Positions 1-6,432 of a stretch of 7,730 nucleotides of DNA are shown here, one piece after another. The notes below the pieces were generated by a model. It was not told the origin of the DNA. It saw only the letters and a list, made by a program, of their open reading frames with translations, and did no database searches. The stretch covers positions 1-7,730 of the forward strand of contig DAOVXM010000107.1 of NCBI GenBank assembly GCA_030636125.1. Direction: 5' to 3'. Each line of letters starts with the position of its first letter. The stretch's first letter is position 1. The position numbers and the translations under genes are program-made. The DNA is from Chloroflexota bacterium. GTDB lineage: Bacteria; Chloroflexota; Anaerolineae; Anaerolineales; UBA4823.

Positions 1-97
1 ATAATGATTCTCCATTAAGAACTAATAGAAGGCGATGGTTCAAGGTTAATCTTGCAGCACGAAGAGTATTCATTGCTTTCCAAAGTGGGTAAATCAT
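1..97 (-). CDS. Possible 5' part of a further leftward gene (partial, unrecognised)
   Basis: On the minus strand an ATG at 97 opens a frame of 32 codons that stays open to the left edge. It begins 25 bases after the stop of the MtmB-like gene, a spacing typical of an operon. The predicted start reads MIYPLWKAMNTLRAARLTLN and continues hydrophobic. I do not recognise it. It does not look like the start of a methylamine corrinoid protein (MtmC/MttC type), which would be the expected partner. Only a weak AGAAG precedes the ATG, about ten bases upstream. A frame this short can occur by chance, so this is a tentative call that depends on the sequence to the left. Confidence 0.25.
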   Translation of the reverse strand, partial: MIYPLWKAMNTLRAARLTLNHRLLLVLNGESL

Positions 98-122
98 CTT
101 CAGTATCTTCTGTATTTATGTT

Positions 123-1499
123 TTAACTAGCGAAGTTAACACCCATTAGAGATAATTTGGTCTTAATCTCCTGGTACAAGTCGAGGGATTCCTGGTTCGG
201 TCTACCGGTGTCTTGGTCGTAGCAGTCCTGGTAACGATTACCAGACGGTGGTGATACTATCTGGTTTTCATACTTTTCCAGCAAAGCATTAACCCAATCG
301 TTCGCCCTGCTTGTTTCCACACCAGTGGCAGCATAAGCCATCTCAACACAAAAACGCGCCTCGAGGGGCGTCACGCCATCTTCAAGGACCGCCTTTGCTG
401 GATGGACAGTCTGCACGCCAGCAAAGCCTGCCGGAACGCTGCTGAGATTTACCGCAGCCGCCTCATAGAAATACATACGCGTTGCGGTACCGGCAGCGGC
501 ATATCCCAGGGCGATAGCCGGATAGTGAAGATTGCGGCTGGTTGCCCGTCCTACCACAGAAAAGACCCACAAGTTATCCCGCGTCGTAGAGCATCCGTGC
601 CGGAAGTGAACAGGACCGGTCAGGTGGTAGGTACCCTGGAACAGCAAGATACCTAGCAGGTGATAAGCGGTCATCATGAGTGCAGTTCCAGCCGCTCCTC
701 CTGCATAACCACCCAGAATTGGTAAGGCGGTCGAACCGATATTCCCACCCGTCAACAGGATGAAAGCTAATCGGTTCAAGGATTCAAAATTGACCTTCAT
801 CTCTGCCAGGAAGTCGATCAACCATCCATCAGAGGGTCGCAAGCCAAAGTCTGGATGGCTGCCTGCAATGGTGCCCATGGATGTCGTGGCTGAGGAGATC
901 AAGTTCAGGATGGGCAGTCCAGGTCGCCCGCTGCTTGTAAGCGCTTTACGACCCATCTGGACGGCACTGGTCGTTGCGTAAACCTCCAATGGTGAGCCTC
1001 CGATGACCTGCAATCCATTGACACGGTTAAAGGCGGGTATGCTGATGGAACTGGCTTGGGAAATACTACCGTATCCCCCCACCTGGGATAGAGCGATATC
1101 TTCGCAGGAGGCAACAATCCCGGTACCCACATGGCACCATGGTGGTCTACTATCCTCCGGTTGGCGTGGTTGGAAAAAACGACGGTCACGGCCTTCCCCG
1201 AAAGTTGAGCCATCGGGAAGATTAGCGATAGCATCCAGAATCTCTTGTCGCTCAAAACGGATGACACGGTTGGTGTCATCACAGTAGACGCCGGTGCGAG
1301 TGACAAACTCAATGGCTGCTTCAAAGAGACGATCTGCCAACTCATCGTCGGAAACGACAGGCACCTCCGGTGTGTAGCAGATATCAAATTCGCGTACTAT
1401 TTTTCGTACGTTAGGGATGAGCGATTTCATATTAAAGTCATCTTCCGTAAGAAGAGGACCAGTTGTCGCTCTTTCCATGAAATCAATTAAAGTTGGCAC
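123..1499 (-). CDS. MtmB-family (monomethylamine methyltransferase-like) protein lacking pyrrolysine
   Basis: Complete, 458 residues, about the length of Methanosarcina MtmB. MtmB proteins move a methyl group from monomethylamine to a corrinoid protein in the cytoplasm. Recognisable blocks, by comparison with remembered M. barkeri MtmB, are DFMERA near the N-terminus, LTEDD (17-21), GVYCDDTNRV (70-79), GRPG (191-194), PILGGYAGG (260-268), LTGPVHFRHG (293-302) and QDCYD (424-428). There is no in-frame TAG, and the stop is TAA. The pyrrolysine position aligns with Leu198. MtmB Glu229, Glu259 and Gln333 align with Leu227, Thr257 and Leu324, and about seven residues are missing before HYP (325-327). 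Monomethylamine is therefore an unlikely substrate. The start is GTG, chosen because CGGGAG lies eight bases upstream and residues 1-7 extend the homology; ATG at residue 8 is the alternative. It is second in the leftward operon, 78 bases after the MttB-like gene. Confidence 0.85.
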   Translation of the reverse strand: MPTLIDFMERATTGPLLTEDDFNMKSLIPNVRKIVREFDICYTPEVPVVSDDELADRLFEAAIEFVTRTGVYCDDTNRVIRFERQEILDAIANLPDGSTFGEGRDRRFFQPRQPEDSRPPWCHVGTGIVASCEDIALSQVGGYGSISQASSISIPAFNRVNGLQVIGGSPLEVYATTSAVQMGRKALTSSGRPGLPILNLISSATTSMGTIAGSHPDFGLRPSDGWLIDFLAEMKVNFESLNRLAFILLTGGNIGSTALPILGGYAGGAAGTALMMTAYHLLGILLFQGTYHLTGPVHFRHGCSTTRDNLWVFSVVGRATSRNLHYPAIALGYAAAGTATRMYFYEAAAVNLSSVPAGFAGVQTVHPAKAVLEDGVTPLEARFCVEMAYAATGVETSRANDWVNALLEKYENQIVSPPSGNRYQDCYDQDTGRPNQESLDLYQEIKTKLSLMGVNFAS

Positions 1500-1577
1500 G
1501 ATTGAATCTCCCGTGGGTTCATTGATAGATTAAAGGTTAGCAAGTTTGTTTACTATATTTTTCTATATCAGTACTGC

Positions 1578-3017
1578 TCAGGCTGTGGCAAGAAGTCTCA
1601 GATATTCAAACTCAGCCAGAATAAGAGCGTCTATTTCAGATGAAAAGACGGATGGATTGTCTCGCGTTAAGATCTCACGGGCTTTCCGGATTGCTCGAGT
1701 ATGGGTTTCAACGCTACCATTTTCCTCCCAACGTGAACGGGGATCGCGATCAGATATCTCCGGTAATAATGCAGTTTTACGCATACGTTTCCGAGTATGA
1801 GGTAAATTAATAAAGGTTCCACCTGGCCCAACCTGCCTGATCACATCTAAGGCAAAGTCATCTTTGCTGAACTCAAAACCTCGTTTGACACGCTTGAGCA
1901 TCAATGCAATCTCGTTGTCAATCACCATCTTGGCGAAATCAAAGGTACTCAACCCATCCAACAAACCCCCTGTGAAGAACAGATCGACCCCAGCATTCAG
2001 AGCAGCCATCGTTGATAAACCTGTCTCATAGCCTGCTTGAGCATCATTCAATTTGGAATTGGTCAAGCCGATAAAACCAGCGCAAGGTACGTTATAAAAA
2101 CGAGCCATCTGGGCGCAGCCCATCATCAATATACCTGTCTCTATCCCCCCGGGCGCATAAGCTCCTGTACGCATGTCAGCAACGGTGGGCAAAACAGCGT
2201 AAATGATTGGTGTGCCGGAATGGGACAATTGTGACAATACCGCGGTTGCTAGAAACTCTGCGTTACACTGAGCGAGTATCCCTAACAATGTCATAGGGGC
2301 AGTCATCCCTGAATTCGGCGCGAAGGCATAATAACAGGGTAATTGCTGCTCTGCAAAGAACATTAGCATGCCAGTTGAATCGTTGTCCATCACCAAAGGT
2401 GAGATTACTGGACATACACCATAAGTCAAAAAAGGACGCTCACGATAATTTCTTTCATTTCCTGCCACCAGCTCTCCGAGACGAAAAATGTCCTTCGCCT
2501 CAGTGGAGTTGGGCGCAGAGCCAAGCACAGGTTTTAGTGTGTTTTTCAGAGCGGGGTAATAGCGTGATAGATGGTAACGACCGGATGGTGCATCACCTGC
2601 GATGACCGGGATCGAAGGTAAATCATAACCTGGCAACTCATTAACGAGATGGGCGATTCGTGCAATATCATCCGAGCGAGCGCGCTGCACTTTTCCCGTA
2701 TCAGGATCAATCAGATCCGGTGCTGAACCGGCGGTCGTAAACAGAGGACCATCATCAGGTATCGTCCGATCGAACTCGGGATTGCGCCCATAGAAGGTGA
2801 ATTGAGCTGGAAACGCCTGGCAAAAGTGATCGATAACCTGTCGAGGCAACTTGACGAGTTGGGTTTCATGGTCAACTTGGCAGCCATGTCTGGCAAATCG
2901 ATCACGGGCCTTCAGGTTATGAACAAGCAAACCCACTTCTTCCAGTATCTCGAGTGAAGCGTTGTGGACACTTTCAACCCATTCCTGAGTAAGTAGCTGG
3001 GCATATCCTTCGATCAT
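1578..3017 (-). CDS. MttB-family (trimethylamine/betaine) methyltransferase, non-pyrrolysine type
   Basis: Complete, 479 residues, near the usual MttB-family length. The family includes pyrrolysine-containing trimethylamine methyltransferase and a large set without pyrrolysine, such as glycine betaine (MtgB), proline betaine (MtpB) and carnitine (MtcB) methyltransferases. These demethylate quaternary amines onto a corrinoid protein. Diagnostic blocks are DMRTGAY (281-287), LTNSKLNDAQAGYE (318-331), GGLLDGLSTFDFAKMVIDNE (350-369) and HTRKRMR (407-413). The residue before TNSK, Leu318, aligns with the pyrrolysine position of MttB (GOTDSK motif). There is no internal amber codon, and the stop is TGA. 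The ATG start has AGAAGG about 11 bases upstream. It is the first gene of the leftward unit and diverges from the GntR gene. No corrinoid partner lies in the window. Exact substrate unknown; a quaternary or otherwise N-methylated amine is likely from the family. Confidence 0.92.
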   Translation of the reverse strand: MIEGYAQLLTQEWVESVHNASLEILEEVGLLVHNLKARDRFARHGCQVDHETQLVKLPRQVIDHFCQAFPAQFTFYGRNPEFDRTIPDDGPLFTTAGSAPDLIDPDTGKVQRARSDDIARIAHLVNELPGYDLPSIPVIAGDAPSGRYHLSRYYPALKNTLKPVLGSAPNSTEAKDIFRLGELVAGNERNYRERPFLTYGVCPVISPLVMDNDSTGMLMFFAEQQLPCYYAFAPNSGMTAPMTLLGILAQCNAEFLATAVLSQLSHSGTPIIYAVLPTVADMRTGAYAPGGIETGILMMGCAQMARFYNVPCAGFIGLTNSKLNDAQAGYETGLSTMAALNAGVDLFFTGGLLDGLSTFDFAKMVIDNEIALMLKRVKRGFEFSKDDFALDVIRQVGPGGTFINLPHTRKRMRKTALLPEISDRDPRSRWEENGSVETHTRAIRKAREILTRDNPSVFSSEIDALILAEFEYLRLLATA

Positions 3018-3066
3018 AGTTTATCCCTTCTCGGTATGAGTTGTTGCGATAAAACCATGATTTATC

Positions 3067-3095
3067 TTGACAAACAAAGTTATCCATGTTATTTT
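3067..3095 (+). promoter_or_regulatory. Sigma-70-type promoter of the GntR-family gene
   Basis: TTGACA at 3067-3072 is followed by a 17-base spacer and TATTTT at 3090-3095. A TG one base before the -10 (3087-3088) makes it an extended -10. Transcription would begin near 3101-3103, leaving a leader of about 92 bases before the ATG at 3195. The 3106-3121 palindrome lies just downstream of this start, a position that fits autorepression. Confidence 0.65.
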
Positions 3096-3105
3096 TGAAG
3101 TGTGC

Positions 3106-3121
3106 AATGGTCTAGACCATT
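3106..3121. promoter_or_regulatory. Perfect 16-bp palindromic operator, HutC/DasR-type GntR site
   Basis: AATGGTCTAGACCATT is a perfect dyad. Its centre, GTCTAGAC, fits the GTMTAKAC consensus described for HutC-subfamily GntR regulators, and TGGTCTAGACCA is the core of DasR-type responsive elements. It sits between two divergent promoters and beside a HutC-type regulator gene, so it is very likely that regulator's operator. A further half-site, ACCATT at 3124-3129, follows in direct repeat with ACCATT at 3116-3121 at an eight-base period. I found no second full site in the window. Confidence 0.8.
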
Positions 3122-3147
3122 TTACCATTGAACTGTATAGATTTCAA
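3119..3147 (-). promoter_or_regulatory. Sigma-70-type promoter of the leftward methyltransferase operon
   Basis: On the minus strand TTGAAA (3147-3142) is followed by exactly 17 bases and TAAAAT (3124-3119). Each hexamer matches the consensus at five of six positions. Transcription would start near 3112, inside the palindrome, leaving a leader of about 95 bases before the MttB-like ATG at 3017. A protein on the palindrome would cover the -10 and start site. Confidence 0.7.
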
Positions 3148-3194
3148 GGTTTTTTAACCAAATTCACTTACTCATCCATTTTTTTGGATTAATT

Positions 3195-3959
3195 ATGATC
3201 CCGGCTCGACTTAGTGACAAAAGCTACAAAACTTCGGTACCCCTCTATGTCCAAATTGCAGAGAGCTTACTGGCACAAATTGAGACTGGTGAGCTCACTC
3301 CGGACGAAAGATTACCCTCTGAGCGGGAATTAAGCAAACGCCTGAACGTAAGCCGTATGACCCTGAGAGCTGCCTTGCGCGAATTAGACAGTTATGGGCT
3401 CTTAGTGCGTCGTCCCGGGGATGGCACTTATATTGCCGAGCCCAAGATTGAAAGACATGCTGACAAACTTGTACCTTTTACCACGAGCATGCAAAAACGG
3501 GGCTACAAGATTCACTCAAAACTGATTGTTTTCGAACAGAGATTGGCAAACGTAGCCACAGCTCAACGCTTACGTCTCTCAGTCTCTACGCCTGTTTATT
3601 TCTGCCAGCGCGTGCGTCAGATAAACCAGGAACCCGTATTACTGGAGAATTGCACCATGCCGGTGGAAATTTTTCCAAAGTTTGGAAATTACGATCTAGA
3701 GAATCGTTCATTATACGAGATCATGGAGACAGAATATGGCGTGGTCGCCCATCATTCTGAACAAAGCCTGGAAGCGGTCGTGGCAGCTGATTACGAGGCT
3801 GAACTATTATGCGTGGAACAAGGCACCCCATTAATGCTGGAACGCCGGCTAGGATACGACAGGGATAACCAACCTTTTGAATACGGTCACGATCTATACC
3901 GCGGCGACCGCTTCCGCTTCTTCACTGAGATCGCACCTCTGGAAGCATTGGAGCGATAA
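3195..3959 (+). CDS. GntR-family transcriptional regulator, HutC subfamily (UTRA domain)
   Basis: Complete, 254 residues, normal for the subfamily. The N-terminal winged helix (about 16-82) shows LYVQIAESLLAQI, then LPSERELSKRLNVSRMTLR (40-58) as helix-turn-helix, and RRPGDGTYI (72-80) as the wing. A UTRA effector-binding domain follows (about 92-245), ending in the typical FEYGHDLYRGDRFRF region. Such proteins bind a palindrome as dimers and release it on binding a small metabolite. The palindrome at 3106-3121 in the divergent promoter region fits the expected site, so it likely controls itself and the methyltransferase operon. The start is ATG with only a weak GGA six bases upstream; no better in-frame start is evident. 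The effector is unknown; by context it would be a substrate or intermediate of this locus. Confidence 0.95.
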   Translation: MIPARLSDKSYKTSVPLYVQIAESLLAQIETGELTPDERLPSERELSKRLNVSRMTLRAALRELDSYGLLVRRPGDGTYIAEPKIERHADKLVPFTTSMQKRGYKIHSKLIVFEQRLANVATAQRLRLSVSTPVYFCQRVRQINQEPVLLENCTMPVEIFPKFGNYDLENRSLYEIMETEYGVVAHHSEQSLEAVVAADYEAELLCVEQGTPLMLERRLGYDRDNQPFEYGHDLYRGDRFRFFTEIAPLEALER

Positions 3960-3961
3960 CT

Positions 3962-4010
3962 AGTGTTGCGCGGCGAAATTGACTCCATAGATTAACAATG
4001 GCGCAACACT
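3962..4010 (+). terminator. Inverted repeat after the regulator gene, possible terminator
   Basis: AGTGTTGCGC (3962-3971) and GCGCAACACT (4001-4010) are exact reverse complements, three bases after the regulator's stop. The loop is 29 bases, longer than usual, and contains a smaller CCAT/ATGG pair. The 3' flank, TTAATCTTTGTTT, is T-rich but not a clean run of T. It could be a Rho-independent terminator, an attenuator in the regulator-aminotransferase gap, or a protein-binding site. Confidence 0.4.
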
Positions 4011-4047
4011 TTAATCTTTGTTTAGGATATAGTAACCAGGATATCGA

Positions 4048-4060
4048 ATGAAACTTTCAT
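4048..4060. repeat. Short inverted repeat upstream of the aminotransferase gene
   Basis: ATGAAA-C-TTTCAT is a perfect 13-base dyad, three bases before a TTGACA at 4063-4068 and about 42 bases before the aminotransferase ATG. No convincing -10 lies 16-18 bases after that TTGACA, so I do not call a promoter. The rest of the 143-base gap between 3960 and 4102 shows only the larger inverted repeat nearer the regulator. Confidence 0.3.
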
Positions 4061-4102
4061 CCTTGACAAAGCACTAGGAATTTTTTTGAGCTTAAGATCA
4101 AT

Positions 4103-5500
4103 ATGGAATCCAAGTTGGAAAATCTTCATCACATTCAAGCGAAATACCTGATGCAGAGTTGGGGCATCCAGGGCAAGTACGACCCAATCCCGGTGAGATA
4201 TGCAGAGGGTTGTTGGATCCATACCCTCGACGGTAGGAAAATCTTCGATTTGCGCAGCGCCCACGAGTGCATCAACCTGGGATTCAGGCATCCTAAAGTC
4301 ATAGAGGCTATGCGCAATCAACTGGAAAGCGTGATCTATGTAACCGATGATTTCGCCACCCCTCCTACAGCTCTATTAGCGCAAAAATTAGCCGAAATCA
4401 CTCCTGGTTCACCAGATAAAAGAATTTGGTTTGGCCAAAGCGGCGCGGCTGCAATTGAAGCAGCCATAAAAGGCGCTCGATTTTATAAATATATCCAAAG
4501 AACGAAAAAAGCCCCAGTTGGGAGAAGATCACCCCATCTGTACCCCAACTCATACAAGATCATCTCTCGTTACCGTTCTTATCACGGCGCAACCAGCGGG
4601 GCTATGTCAGTCAGTGGCGATCCCAGACGCTGGTTGCAAGAGCCTTACGTGATGCCCGGTGCGATCTTTGCTCCAGAGGCGTATTGCTACCGTTGCCCCC
4701 TCAACCATAGCTACCCGGAGTGCAATATCGCTTGTGCAGATTATATTGACCATATGATCGAAATGGAAGGTGGGGGCGATAAAGTAGCTGCTGTGATAGT
4801 TGAACCTGTCGTAGGCTCGAACGGAATCATTCCTCCTCCTCCGGAGTATCTTCCCAGGCTACGCGAAATATGCAATAAATGGGATGTCCTGCTGGTTGTT
4901 GACGAAACCATGAGCGGCATGGGAAGAACTGGCAGGATGTTCGCTTTTGAACACTACAATATCATCCCGGACATTATCGTGCTTGGGAAGGCGTTGGGCG
5001 TGTATTGTCCACTCAGTGCCACCATTTTTAGCCAGAAGGTAGCTGAAGCTTTTGAAGATAACATCTTCGGTCACGGTCAAAGTTTCTCAGGACATGCGCT
5101 TGCCTGCGCCGCGGGCCTAGCGAGCCTAGAGGTCCTGTTAGAAGACGGGCTTCTCGAACATAGCCGGGAAATGGGTGCCTATCTCGAATCCAGGCTAGCA
5201 CCACTTGCCGGTAAACACCCCTCTATTGGGGATATTCGTGGTCTGGGGCTCTTCTGGACAATTGAATTGGTGAAAGATGCCGTTTCGAAAGAACCCCTCC
5301 GCCGGGTAAATGAAAAATATTCCCCAACCGTAGTTAGTGAACTGGCCAGGGTCCTTTTGGAAGAACACGATGTATATATTCCAGCCGACAAGTACGGAAT
5401 ATGGATTGTACCCCCATTGGTGGTATCTCAAGAAGAGGTCGATTATATCGTTGACGCAATTGACCAATGCCTATTCATCGCGGACGAATTCATCAAATGA
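4103..5500 (+). CDS. Class III pyridoxal-phosphate aminotransferase
   Basis: Complete, 465 residues. Class III (fold type I) aminotransferases move an amino group, often a terminal one on an omega-amino acid or amine, to pyruvate or 2-oxoglutarate, using PLP in the cytoplasm. Visible motifs are GQSGAAAIEAAIK (111-123) for the PLP phosphate, YHGAT (160-164), IVEPV (232-236), VVDET (265-269) with Asp267 for the pyridine nitrogen, and LGKALG (294-299) with Lys296 as the Schiff-base lysine. A four-cysteine cluster, C-x2-C-x8-C-x3-C at 195, 198, 207 and 211, lies between the domain halves and could bind metal. The overall look is of the taurine-pyruvate / beta-alanine-pyruvate aminotransferase grouping, but I cannot assign a substrate. 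The ATG has a poor ribosome site. The transporter gene follows after 28 bases. Confidence 0.93.
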   Translation: MESKLENLHHIQAKYLMQSWGIQGKYDPIPVRYAEGCWIHTLDGRKIFDLRSAHECINLGFRHPKVIEAMRNQLESVIYVTDDFATPPTALLAQKLAEITPGSPDKRIWFGQSGAAAIEAAIKGARFYKYIQRTKKAPVGRRSPHLYPNSYKIISRYRSYHGATSGAMSVSGDPRRWLQEPYVMPGAIFAPEAYCYRCPLNHSYPECNIACADYIDHMIEMEGGGDKVAAVIVEPVVGSNGIIPPPPEYLPRLREICNKWDVLLVVDETMSGMGRTGRMFAFEHYNIIPDIIVLGKALGVYCPLSATIFSQKVAEAFEDNIFGHGQSFSGHALACAAGLASLEVLLEDGLLEHSREMGAYLESRLAPLAGKHPSIGDIRGLGLFWTIELVKDAVSKEPLRRVNEKYSPTVVSELARVLLEEHDVYIPADKYGIWIVPPLVVSQEEVDYIVDAIDQCLFIADEFIK

Positions 5501-5528
5501 AAAATGGAGTACAGGCTGAACCTAATTT

Positions 5529-6404
5529 ATGTCTATATTTGCTGTAGGACTAACACTTCTATCAGCGTTTACTCATGCGAGCTGGAATTTTTTAGCAAGA
5601 AAGAGCCATGAAACTGACCAGTTACTGCACAGTGGACTTGTAATTATAGCTGTAGGAATAATCCCTGCATTTATTATTGGTTTTTATGGAGCTTCATTTC
5701 CAACACAAGTCTGGATAAATATACCTATCAGTGGCACATTTCTAGCTATTTATTATTTAGGAATCATTCAAGGTTATCGAAGTGGAGAATTCACAGTGGT
5801 CTACCCTATTGCCAGGGCTTTACCAGTTCTTATAATTGCCTTATCGGATATCGTGCTTGGGTTCCCACCCACAATGCTCGGTTGGGCAGGTATTTTCCTG
5901 GTATCGATTGGTTTAATCATGAGCCCACTCGATTCCGTGAGCAGATTTTCGCTTGCTGCCTACAAAAAAAAGGCTACTTTGTGGGCGATACTAGCCGCCG
6001 TAGGTATTACAGGTTATTCATTTATCGATTCAGCATCAGCGGATATGATGCAGCCGGGAGTAGCAACCGCCCTACGCTATTTCATTTTCCAGACATTCTT
6101 TTCCATCCTGATTTACTTGTTCATTTTGAGATCTCTTCCCACACCGATACATTGGGCGAAAGGTTTGGCAGCATGGAGAAGACCAGCCATAATCGCATTG
6201 CTAGTTACATGTGGTTATACGTTAGTGCTACTGGCCTACCAGCTGACATCTGAAACAAGTTATGTCGTGGCAATTCGTCAATTCAGTATTGTCATTGGAG
6301 TGCTGATGGCAGTGATATTGTTACGAGAAGCGGTTCCCAAAATTCGAATTCTTGCAGCGGCAATTATTACGTCAGGTGTATTTATCATTGCCCTAGCTGG
6401 CTAA
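5529..6404 (+). CDS. EamA/DMT-family membrane transporter
   Basis: Complete, 291 residues, with about ten hydrophobic segments: near 2-19, 34-54, 62-82, 92-110, 115-132, 149-166, 180-200, 219-238, 244-264 and 270-290. This is the two-times-five helix layout of drug/metabolite transporters. HASWNFLARK (16-25), YPIARALP (92-99) and LREAVP (265-270) are family-like. Members export or import small metabolites; direction and substrate here are unknown. It lies between two PLP-enzyme genes with 28-base gaps on both sides, so it is probably cotranscribed and may carry their substrate or product. The ATG follows an in-frame TAA closely, and its only ribosome-site candidates are distant (GGAG 19 bases upstream), so translation may be weak or coupled. 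Parts of the gene are AT-rich, about 30% GC in 5641-5700, unlike the following gene. Confidence 0.92.
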   Translation: MSIFAVGLTLLSAFTHASWNFLARKSHETDQLLHSGLVIIAVGIIPAFIIGFYGASFPTQVWINIPISGTFLAIYYLGIIQGYRSGEFTVVYPIARALPVLIIALSDIVLGFPPTMLGWAGIFLVSIGLIMSPLDSVSRFSLAAYKKKATLWAILAAVGITGYSFIDSASADMMQPGVATALRYFIFQTFFSILIYLFILRSLPTPIHWAKGLAAWRRPAIIALLVTCGYTLVLLAYQLTSETSYVVAIRQFSIVIGVLMAVILLREAVPKIRILAAAIITSGVFIIALAG

Positions 6405-6416
6405 GTAATTTGCGAA

Positions 6417-6423
6417 AGGAAGG
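6417..6423 (+). promoter_or_regulatory. Strong ribosome binding site of the second PLP-enzyme gene
   Basis: AGGAAGG lies nine bases before the ATG at 6433. It fixes the start and is clearly stronger than the sites of the aminotransferase and transporter genes upstream. Confidence 0.75.
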
Positions 6424-6432
6424 TTTAAATAA

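Noticed and set aside
41..54. CAAG/CTTG hairpin as a terminator of the methyltransferase operon
   Set aside because: Only four base pairs and no T-run on the minus strand; it may lie inside a further gene.
402..1490. Open frames on the plus strand and in another minus frame inside the MtmB-like gene
   Set aside because: They lie wholly within a gene supported by full-length homology, have no recognisable domains, and their frames look like shadows.
1500..1577. Separate promoter or missed gene between the two methyltransferase genes
   Set aside because: The 78 bases are AT-rich but show no convincing -35/-10 pair and no open frame; only the ribosome site of the downstream gene is clear.
123..3017. 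Pyrrolysine-encoding methyltransferases
   Set aside because: The family match raises this possibility, but neither gene has an in-frame TAG, and both align through the pyrrolysine position with an ordinary leucine codon.
4063..4091. Promoter with TTGACA at 4063 for the aminotransferase
   Set aside because: The -35 is perfect, but bases 16-18 positions further on read TTTGAGC, with no acceptable -10.
4022..4321. Minus-strand open frame of 99 codons over the aminotransferase start
   Set aside because: It overlaps the conserved N-terminus of the aminotransferase, has no family features and no clear ribosome site.
5882..6253. Plus-strand open frame of 123 codons inside the transporter gene
   Set aside because: It is out of frame with a clear ten-helix protein and shows no motif of its own.
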